A stretch of 5,868 nt of DNA from an uncultured Lachnospiraceae bacterium. Its GTDB lineage: Bacteria > Bacillota_A > Clostridia > Lachnospirales > Lachnospiraceae. The notes beneath the pieces were generated by a model, which did not search any database, was not told the DNA's origin, and saw only the letters and a list, made by a program, of their open reading frames with translations. Below are positions 1-5,050 of the stretch, one piece after another (the first letter of the stretch is position 1; every line of letters begins with the position of its first letter). Both the position numbers and the translations under genes were made by a program. The stretch spans positions 1 to 5,868 of the forward strand of contig CACZQE010000174.1 of the NCBI GenBank assembly GCA_902783205.1, in the 5' to 3' direction.

Positions 1-120
1 AGCGCAGTGGTAAGCCACGAGGCAGGAACCGCAGTGGTCACCCTGAGCAGTGATGTGGCAGACGATGTGCTGAAGGCAGCCGTGGAGGAAGAGGAATACC
101 CTGTTCTCGGCATTGAGTAA
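1..120 (+). CDS. C-terminal HMA domain of a heavy-metal (probably copper) P-type ATPase, 5' end outside window
   Basis: The window opens inside this gene. Reading from base 1 gives 39 codons and a TAA stop at 118-120. The visible tail contains TAVVTL, an amphipathic helix VADDVLKAAVEEEEY and a final PVLGIE. This matches the last strand-helix-strand part of a ferredoxin-like heavy-metal-associated domain. The CxxC metal-binding motif of such domains lies near their N-terminus and would be upstream of the window. In clostridia, CopA copper-exporting ATPases often carry an HMA domain at the extreme C-terminus, and this tail resembles those, so CopA is the favoured reading. A free-standing copper chaperone (CopZ-like) would look the same here and cannot be excluded. 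The next gene starts only 25 nt after the stop, with no hairpin between them. Confidence 0.7.
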   Translation, partial: SAVVSHEAGTAVVTLSSDVADDVLKAAVEEEEYPVLGIE

Positions 121-131
121 ACAAAAACCTG

Positions 132-138
132 AAAGGAG
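132..138 (+). promoter_or_regulatory. Ribosome binding site fixing the start of the binding protein
   Basis: AAAGGAG sits 7 nt before the ATG at 146. The same frame is open back to a TTG at 113, but that TTG lies inside the end of the preceding gene and has no ribosome binding site. Starting at 146 also gives a standard short lipoprotein signal peptide, so this site decides the start. Confidence 0.85.
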
Positions 139-145
139 TAGCATA

Positions 146-1012
146 ATGAAAAGGAAACATTTTAAAGGATTACTGGTCAGTGTGATGATGGCTGCCCTGC
201 TTCTTGTTACCGCCGCATGCGGCAGTGCGGGAGGAGCAGGCGGAAGTGAAGGGACAACAGAAGCAAAAGCATCCAAGGGCAAGCTTCGTGTGGCAATCGA
301 ACTGGCATATCCTCCTTTTGACTATAAAGACGAAGCCGGGGAACCGACCGGTGTGGATGTCGACCTGATCAAAGACTTCGGCGCGGCTTACGGATATGAG
401 GTTGAGATAGCGGATACATCCTGGGACGGCCTGATTCCGGCTCTTCAGACAGGAAAGGCAGATGCGGTTATCTCCGCTATGTCCATCACGGATGAGAGGG
501 ATGAACTGGTAGACTTCTCAGATGCCTACGCTCTGGCAAAGATCGCCGTGCTGGCTTCCGCGGATTCCAAAGCGGAGACAGACGCGGACCTGAACTCTCC
601 TGACATTACCATTGCAGTCAAGAGCGGAACAGTAGGACACATTTATGCCAAAGATTTCTTCCCCAAGGCAAAGCTCACAGTTCTCAACGATGAGAGTGCC
701 TGCATCAATGAAGTCCTTCAGGGTAAGGCTGACGGTTTTATCTATGACGAGCTGACCTGTACAAACTACAACGATGAGAACCCGGACAAGACAAAATGTA
801 TCTCTCTTTCCAACGCTGAGACAGGCGGCTGGGGTATTGCCGTAGCCGAAGGCAACACCGAACTGGTAGAAGAGCTGAACGCATTTATCAAAGACTATTA
901 CGAAAGCGGAAAGCTTGACGAGCTTGGAGAGAAATATATGCCCGGCAAGAAGGAAGAGTTTGCAAAGAACGGCTTCCAGTGGTTCTTTGACCTGGAAGAT
1001 CAGTATAAGTAA
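146..1012 (+). CDS. Polar amino acid ABC transporter substrate-binding lipoprotein (SBP family 3)
   Basis: This is the extracellular receptor of an amino acid importer, 288 aa, anchored to the outer face of the membrane. MKRKHFK and a hydrophobic core are followed by the lipobox VTAAC, with Cys25 as the probable lipidated residue, then a Gly/Ser-rich linker to about residue 45. The family 3 fold begins at KLRVAIELAYPPF (46-58). Next come WDGLIPAL (93-100), GKADAVIS (103-110) and SITDER...VDFS (113-125). SGTVG (160-164) and GKADGFIYDE (193-202) lie in the second lobe. By analogy with GlnH/HisJ, Arg118 should bind the ligand carboxylate and Asp201 the amino group. The side chain specificity cannot be read from the sequence; cystine, glutamine, histidine and arginine are all possible. 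The mature protein has three further cysteines (186, 205, 218). Permease and ATPase genes follow directly. Confidence 0.93.
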   Translation: MKRKHFKGLLVSVMMAALLLVTAACGSAGGAGGSEGTTEAKASKGKLRVAIELAYPPFDYKDEAGEPTGVDVDLIKDFGAAYGYEVEIADTSWDGLIPALQTGKADAVISAMSITDERDELVDFSDAYALAKIAVLASADSKAETDADLNSPDITIAVKSGTVGHIYAKDFFPKAKLTVLNDESACINEVLQGKADGFIYDELTCTNYNDENPDKTKCISLSNAETGGWGIAVAEGNTELVEELNAFIKDYYESGKLDELGEKYMPGKKEEFAKNGFQWFFDLEDQYK

Positions 1013-1032
1013 ACCGGCACTGTAAAGGAATT

Positions 1033-1818
1033 ATGAAAGCTTCACAGATCTTTATCAGTAATAAAAATGAAAATACACCGATCTGGAAAGTGCTGTTAAA
1101 CATGACGATCATCATCGGAGCGGCAGCTCTGATGGTGATCGTTTCTCTGAAAAGGATTAATGTCACTCTGGATTATTCTTTCCTGCCTGAAGTGGCCTTC
1201 CGCCTCCGCCAGGGATTTAAGATGACTCTGATCCTGAGCCTGGCCAGCCTTGTGTGCAGCCTGCTGATCGGCATCATCAGCGCAGTGGCCAGGAACAGCA
1301 GGATCCTTGCTTTGCGCTATTTTTTCACAGGATATGTAAAGCTGATCCGGGGTACCCCTCTGCTGGCTCAGATTTATCTTTTCTTCTATATAATAGGTAC
1401 GGCCTGGGGGATAGAGAACCGTATGGTATCCGGTATCCTGATTCTTTCCGTATTTGAGGGAGCCTACATTTCCGAAATCATCAGAGGAAGCTACCTGTCT
1501 ATGGAACAGCAGCAGATCGAGGTGGGAATGGCCGTTGGCCTGGACAGAAAAGGGATCATTACGGAGATTATCCTGCCCCAGATGCTGGCCCGGACCATCC
1601 CGGCCCTGACCGGTCAGTTCGCTTCCATTATCAAGGATTCCTCCCTCCTGTCGGTGATCGCGGTCACGGAGATGGCCCAGACTATGCGGGAGATCAGCTC
1701 TCTGAACTTTAAAATGTTCGAGTGTTACTTCCTCCTGGCGGGTCTCTACCTGCTGCTGACACTGCCCATCACCTATATCAGCGAATGGCTGGAAAGGAGG
1801 TTCGGTTATGAGAATTAA
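1033..1818 (+). CDS. Polar amino acid ABC transporter permease (HisM/GlnP type)
   Basis: A 261 aa membrane protein that forms the translocation channel, probably as a homodimer because only one permease gene is present. A first hydrophobic helix spans about residues 18-39. The family core starts near FRLRQGFKMTLILS (56-69). The family hallmark VKLIRGTPLLAQIYLFFY follows at 102-119. The cytoplasmic EAA loop that docks the ATPase runs from about 143 to 183: GAYISEIIRGSY, then IEVGMAVGL, ending in ILPQ. SIIKDSSLLSVIA near residue 200 and a last helix, YFLLAGLYLLLTLPITYI, complete the fold. The start has AAAGGA only 3 nt upstream, closer than usual; no better in-frame start with a ribosome site is visible. 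The gap from the binding protein gene is 20 nt, and the end overlaps the ATPase gene by 11 nt. Confidence 0.93.
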   Translation: MKASQIFISNKNENTPIWKVLLNMTIIIGAAALMVIVSLKRINVTLDYSFLPEVAFRLRQGFKMTLILSLASLVCSLLIGIISAVARNSRILALRYFFTGYVKLIRGTPLLAQIYLFFYIIGTAWGIENRMVSGILILSVFEGAYISEIIRGSYLSMEQQQIEVGMAVGLDRKGIITEIILPQMLARTIPALTGQFASIIKDSSLLSVIAVTEMAQTMREISSLNFKMFECYFLLAGLYLLLTLPITYISEWLERRFGYEN

Positions 1819-2545
1819 ACTGGACCGGCTGACAAAGGCATTTGGCGGGCATATGGTGCTGGATCATATTGATTTTGAGGATGATTTCAGCACCCTGGCA
1901 GTGATCGGTTCGTCCGGCGGCGGAAAATCCACTCTCCTGCGCATCCTGGCAGGCCTGATTCCTCCGACGTCCGGCCATGCCATGCTGGACGGGAAGTCTC
2001 CCGAGGGGAAGGCATCGGACCAGTTGGCCTACAGGAGGCAGCTGGGATTTGTCTTCCAGCAGAACGGTCTGCTCAAACATTTGACAGCAATAGAGAACAT
2101 CACCATGCCCCTCATCAAAGTGCATGGGCTGGGCAAAGCTGAAGCGGAAAAAAGGGCAAAAGATCTGCTGATCCGGTTCGGCCTGGAAAAGGAAAGGGAT
2201 AAATATCCTTATGCCCTGTCCGGAGGCCAGAGCCAGAGGATCGCCATTGCCAGAGCCATTGCGCCCAACCCCGTTCTCCTTCTGCTGGATGAACCCACCA
2301 GCGCCCTGGACCCTGAGTACACCGTCGAGGTACTGGATATGATCCGGGAACTCAAGGAAGAGGGAAGAAATTTCATCATTGTCACCCACGAGATGGGATT
2401 TGCCAGAAAGGCCTGCGAGAAGACCATGTTTCTTCATGAAGGCAGGATTTCGGAATACGGCTTAAGTGACAGCCTTTTTGCATCTCCGGCTACGGATTCT
2501 CTTAAGAAATTCCTTGCAACATTACTGGAATGGAATGTAAAATAA
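1808..2545 (+). CDS. Polar amino acid ABC transporter ATP-binding protein (GlnQ/HisP type)
   Basis: The 245 aa cytoplasmic ATPase that powers the importer. All nucleotide-binding motifs are present: Walker A GSSGGGKS (34-41), Q-loop Gln84 in FVFQQNGL, signature LSGGQ (137-141), Walker B LLLLDE with Asp161 and Glu162, D-loop SALD (165-168) and switch His194. THEMGFAR (193-200) is a hallmark of polar amino acid importers as opposed to other ABC classes. Walker A has Ser35 where Pro is common, and the stretch before it lacks the usual Gly-Glu pair; neither should stop ATP binding. The start is well supported by AAAGGAGG (1793-1800) 7 nt before the ATG. The gene begins inside the end of the permease gene (11 nt overlap), which suggests translational coupling and a fixed permease-ATPase ratio. 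Confidence 0.95.
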   Translation: MRIKLDRLTKAFGGHMVLDHIDFEDDFSTLAVIGSSGGGKSTLLRILAGLIPPTSGHAMLDGKSPEGKASDQLAYRRQLGFVFQQNGLLKHLTAIENITMPLIKVHGLGKAEAEKRAKDLLIRFGLEKERDKYPYALSGGQSQRIAIARAIAPNPVLLLLDEPTSALDPEYTVEVLDMIRELKEEGRNFIIVTHEMGFARKACEKTMFLHEGRISEYGLSDSLFASPATDSLKKFLATLLEWNVK

Positions 2546-2577
2546 CAGGGAGAGATAAGGGAGAATACTGACACGGG

Positions 2578-2583
2578 AAGGAG
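2578..2583 (+). promoter_or_regulatory. Ribosome binding site favouring a GTG start for the MBL protein
   Basis: AAGGAG directly abuts an ATG at 2584, leaving no spacer for initiation there. The in-frame GTG at 2593 is 9 nt away, a normal distance. A TGA at 2569-2571 closes the frame upstream, so the start must lie at or after 2572. The other purine-rich stretch, AAGGGAG at 2557-2563, is about 20 nt from the ATG and too distant. Confidence 0.65.
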
Positions 2584-2592
2584 ATGAACCAC

Positions 2593-3765
2593 GTGTTTGT
2601 ACAGAAGATAAGTCATCTGGCTAAAAGATACAGAAAAAGACGGCTCCTGCCGGGACTTCTGGCAATGGCAGTCATAGCGGCTCTGCTGGTCTCGCTGTGG
2701 CGGCCGGGAAAACCGGGCCGCGCGGCAGGTACCTCGGAAGGGAATGAGCAGACAGACTTTGAGGTTCATTTTATTGATGTGGGCCAGGGAGACGCCGCAC
2801 TGATTCTCTGTGACGGACAGGCCATGCTGGTGGACGGAGGAGCAAAAAACCAGTCGGATAAATTATATACCTATCTCAAGGACAGGGGTATTGACCGGCT
2901 GGATTATATTGTGGCTACCCATGCGGATGCAGACCATGTCGGAGGCCTTTCCGGCGCCCTTCATTATGCTACAGCAAAAAAGGCACTTGCTCCGGTAAAA
3001 GAGGTGGAGGAAGAGGCCTTCAGCGACTTTGTCAGAACACTGGACGGCCAGAATGTTTCCGTCACCGTTCCGAAGGTCGGAGATACTTACTCTCTGGGGG
3101 AAAAAGGACTGATCACGGTGCTGGGACCGGTCCGGGAGGCAGAGGAGGACAATAATAACTCCCTTGTACTCAAGGTGGAACACGGGTCAAACAGCTTCCT
3201 TTTTACCGGTGACGCGGAAGAGGCCGAGGAGCAGGACATTATGGATGGCGGAAAGGATCTTTCTGCCACGGTACTTAAGGTGGGACATCACGGAAGCGCC
3301 TACTCCACTTCGGATCTGTGGCTTTCTTCCATCAATCCCCAGTATGCGGTGATTTCCTGCGGAAAGGATAATGAGTACGGTCATCCCACGGAGGAAACAT
3401 TAAAACGTCTTGATGAGCACGGGGTCATTATTCTCCGGACGGACTTGCAGGGAGATATTATCTTCAAAGAAGAGACAGGACTCCTGAATTATCAGGTGGA
3501 AAAAAACCCGGATGCGGACACCCTGGTTCCCGGAAGCAAACCGGAGAACATACAGGAAGGCGAAGAACCCCAGACCAGGACAATTCCCGGGGAAGACGAA
3601 AAAGGAGGAACGAAATATATCCTTAATGTCAATACCGGCAAATTTCATGAACCGGACTGTAAAAGTCTGAACCAGATGAAAGAAAAGAATAAAAAAGAAT
3701 TTACGGGAGACAGGCAGGAGCTGATCGACAGTGGATATGAGCCCTGCCAGAACTGTAATCCCTGA
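2593..3765 (+). CDS. Membrane-anchored ComEC-like MBL-fold hydrolase with C-terminal Ada-like metal-binding domain
   Basis: 390 aa from the GTG at 2593 (393 from the ATG at 2584). A basic stretch, KRYRKRR, precedes one hydrophobic helix at about 18-36, so the rest probably lies outside the cell, either anchored or after signal cleavage. Residues about 56-293 form a metallo-beta-lactamase fold like the C-terminal domain of the DNA-uptake protein ComEC. They show FIDVGQGDA, LVDGG, the metal site THADADH (His110, Asp112, Asp114, His115), NNNSLVLK, FTGDAE, KVGHHGS and YGHPTEETL. The ComEC channel and its other domains are absent. After a Pro/Glu/Gly-rich linker, residues 338-390 carry H352-x3-C356-x28-C385-x2-C388, ending GYEPCQNCNP. 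This resembles the zinc site of Ada, with His for the first Cys. Extracellular nuclease or phosphodiesterase activity is plausible from the family but not shown. The gap after the ATPase gene has no terminator. Confidence 0.85.
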   Translation: MFVQKISHLAKRYRKRRLLPGLLAMAVIAALLVSLWRPGKPGRAAGTSEGNEQTDFEVHFIDVGQGDAALILCDGQAMLVDGGAKNQSDKLYTYLKDRGIDRLDYIVATHADADHVGGLSGALHYATAKKALAPVKEVEEEAFSDFVRTLDGQNVSVTVPKVGDTYSLGEKGLITVLGPVREAEEDNNNSLVLKVEHGSNSFLFTGDAEEAEEQDIMDGGKDLSATVLKVGHHGSAYSTSDLWLSSINPQYAVISCGKDNEYGHPTEETLKRLDEHGVIILRTDLQGDIIFKEETGLLNYQVEKNPDADTLVPGSKPENIQEGEEPQTRTIPGEDEKGGTKYILNVNTGKFHEPDCKSLNQMKEKNKKEFTGDRQELIDSGYEPCQNCNP

Positions 3766-3772
3766 AATGTAT

Positions 3773-3819
3773 AAAAAGGCACCGCCGCCACGATGAAAAA
3801 ACGTGACAGCGGTGCTTTT
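3773..3819. terminator. Bidirectional intrinsic terminator between convergent genes
   Basis: Arms 3779-3792 and 3802-3815 (14 bases each) enclose the loop ATGAAAAAA. The plus transcript continues into TTTT (3816-3819), 13 nt beyond the stop of the MBL gene. The minus transcript continues into TTTTT (complement of 3773-3777), after the stop of the serine hydrolase gene at 3867. Both flanking genes point toward it, so it most likely ends both. In the plus RNA two positions are C-A mismatches, whereas in the minus RNA the same positions are G-U wobbles, so the stem is continuous only in the minus direction. Confidence 0.85.
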
Positions 3820-3866
3820 CCATTTTCTCTGAATTTTTCCCGGACTTCCCTGGTCGGACGGGACAG

Positions 3867-4817
3867 TCAGACCTGGGGATAAATGTACTCCCAGACAAGG
3901 TCCAGTACCTGCTGGACATCCGAATGCATGGCCTGGGTGGCGATTACGGCATTCTTTTCCGGGATGACGATCAGGAACTGACCCTCTCTGCCATAGGCCC
4001 GGTAGGTGCCGGGAACAGAGTTGTGCCAGAAATACCAGCCGTAGCCTTTCTCCTCGTCATGGGCGCTTCCGGTGGGATTGATCACATTGGAATCTACATG
4101 GCGGGCTGTAACATTGCGGATCCAGTCCTCGGAGAGATATCGTCTGCCTCCGAAAATGCCGCCTGCCGCATAGAGCTGGCCCAGCTTGCACATATCCGTG
4201 ATATCAAGGAAAAGATCGCTGGCGGGGAAGGTATGGCCTTCAGGGTCGGTGCCCCAGACGGGCTTTTCGACACCCATGGGTTTCCAGAGTTTCTCATAAA
4301 GATAATCCAGCATGGTCATGCCGGCTGCCTTTTCCAGCATACGGCCTGCCACATAGGGAGCCAGGTTTCCATAGGCGAAGTGCTGGCCGGGCTCATAGGC
4401 GAAGGGTCTGGTAAAGGCATAGGTCAGCCATTCTTTTTCCATCTCCGGTGTGATGCCCTCGTGATTTCCTTCTTTCAGCATCTTCCGCTCTGCACTCATC
4501 AGGAAAGGTCTGCCGTGGCCGGTGGTCATTGTCATCAGATGACGGAGGGTTATTTTCTGCCAGCGGGGATCCGTGCCGGGTCCCATCAGATCGGAAAAAA
4601 AGTCTGCGGGCTTTGCGTCGGGAGTCAGTAAGCCGTCCTCTACTGCAAAACCAATGGCAGTAACGGTAAAACTTTTGGCGATGGAAAAAACATTATGAAA
4701 AATAGTGTCGGTAAAGCGCTGCAGGCCGAGGATACGCTCATTCTGCATTACCATGACGGCATCCATGGCGATGCCGGCTTCCTTTGCCGCGTCGGCAAAT
4801 GCTCTGAAGGATATCAT
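3867..4817 (-). CDS. Cytoplasmic serine hydrolase, beta-lactamase/EstB-like (PF00144 type)
   Basis: A 316 aa member of the class C beta-lactamase-like serine hydrolases, which act as esterases, amidases or D-aminopeptidases more often than as true beta-lactamases. The nucleophile motif is S45-I-A-K48 in FSIAKSF. Family features follow: VEDGLLTPDA (59-68), ITLRHLMTMTTGH (89-101), the second motif Y149-G-N151 after PGQHF, and a GYGWYFW region at 258-264. The third motif is YGREGQ (275-280), where other family members have His or Lys before x-Gly. No signal peptide or membrane helix is seen, so it should be cytoplasmic, unlike penicillin-binding proteins. The ATG at 4815-4817 has AAAGGAAG upstream with a 9 nt gap. 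The substrate is unknown. It is a single gene, convergent with the MBL gene and divergent from folC. Confidence 0.9.
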   Translation of the reverse strand: MISFRAFADAAKEAGIAMDAVMVMQNERILGLQRFTDTIFHNVFSIAKSFTVTAIGFAVEDGLLTPDAKPADFFSDLMGPGTDPRWQKITLRHLMTMTTGHGRPFLMSAERKMLKEGNHEGITPEMEKEWLTYAFTRPFAYEPGQHFAYGNLAPYVAGRMLEKAAGMTMLDYLYEKLWKPMGVEKPVWGTDPEGHTFPASDLFLDITDMCKLGQLYAAGGIFGGRRYLSEDWIRNVTARHVDSNVINPTGSAHDEEKGYGWYFWHNSVPGTYRAYGREGQFLIVIPEKNAVIATQAMHSDVQQVLDLVWEYIYPQV

Positions 4818-4847
4818 CTCAGATCACTTCCTTTACTGTGATAATCA

Positions 4848-4901
4848 ATTATAAACCGTTGTTTCTATTTCTATTGTCATCTTTCCCTCAGGATTCGTCA
4901 A
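4848..4901 (-). promoter_or_regulatory. Candidate promoter elements for the serine hydrolase gene
   Basis: Two readings are possible on the minus strand. TTGACG (4896-4901) lies 17 nt before GACAAT (4873-4878), which gives a good -35 and a fair -10. A perfect TATAAT (4848-4853) lies nearer the gene but has no good -35 at normal distance; it would give a leader of about 24 nt. Either is compatible with a start at 4817. The choice cannot be made by eye. Confidence 0.4.
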
Positions 4902-4912
4902 GTATGAAAAAT

Positions 4913-4986
4913 GTTTCACGGGGCAGTCCGGAAAAGGGACGGAAGACAGGCCCCGAAACGGCTCTTGTTGAATGCGGCCGTCCCTT
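4913..4986. repeat. Two interlocking inverted repeats in the divergent intergenic region
   Basis: The first repeat pairs CGGGGC (4919-4924) with GCCCCG (4950-4955). It extends to GTTT (4913-4916) and AAAC (4956-4959) if CA at 4917-4918 is bulged. The second repeat pairs AAGGGACGG (4934-4942) with CCGTCCCTT (4978-4986). The left arm of the second lies in the loop of the first. The right arm of the second lies in the spacer of the candidate folC promoter. Operator or RNA function is undetermined. Confidence 0.5.
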
Positions 4987-4996
4987 ATGGTATATT
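4968..4996 (+). promoter_or_regulatory. Predicted sigma-A promoter for folC with extended -10
   Basis: TTGAAT (4968-4973), a 17 nt spacer and TATATT (4991-4996) are present, with TG at 4988-4989 one base before the hexamer, which makes an extended -10. Transcription would start near 5003 and leave a leader of about 48 nt. Confidence 0.65.
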
Positions 4997-5050
4997 TTCA
5001 TCGTAATCATAAAGAGACAATATAAAGCAGATAAAAGAGGTTATGAATTT

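Noticed and set aside
113..145. Upstream TTG start adding 11 residues to the binding protein
   Set aside because: It overlaps the stop of the preceding gene and has no ribosome site. It would also put a charged extension before a normal lipoprotein signal that already has its own AAAGGAG and ATG.
1778..2437. 219-codon open frame on the minus strand
   Set aside because: It is antisense to the ABC ATPase gene, whose motifs are complete. The translation has no recognisable domain.
3838..3863. Hairpin TCCCGGAC / GTC-GGA-CGGGA next to the serine hydrolase stop
   Set aside because: It needs a 3 nt bulge, and on the minus transcript it is followed by A residues rather than a U tract. It does not look like a terminator; the hairpin at 3779-3815 serves better.
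3924..4631. 235-codon open frame on the plus strand
   Set aside because: It lies wholly opposite the serine hydrolase gene, has no recognisable family features, and reflects the codon pattern of the real gene.
4862..4873. Short tandem TTTCTA repeat (two copies)
   Set aside because: Two copies of six bases in an AT-rich promoter region are expected by chance.
5003..5050. Possible riboswitch or T-box in the folC leader
   Set aside because: The predicted leader is about 48 nt, and no conserved aptamer sequence or terminator/antiterminator pair is visible in it.
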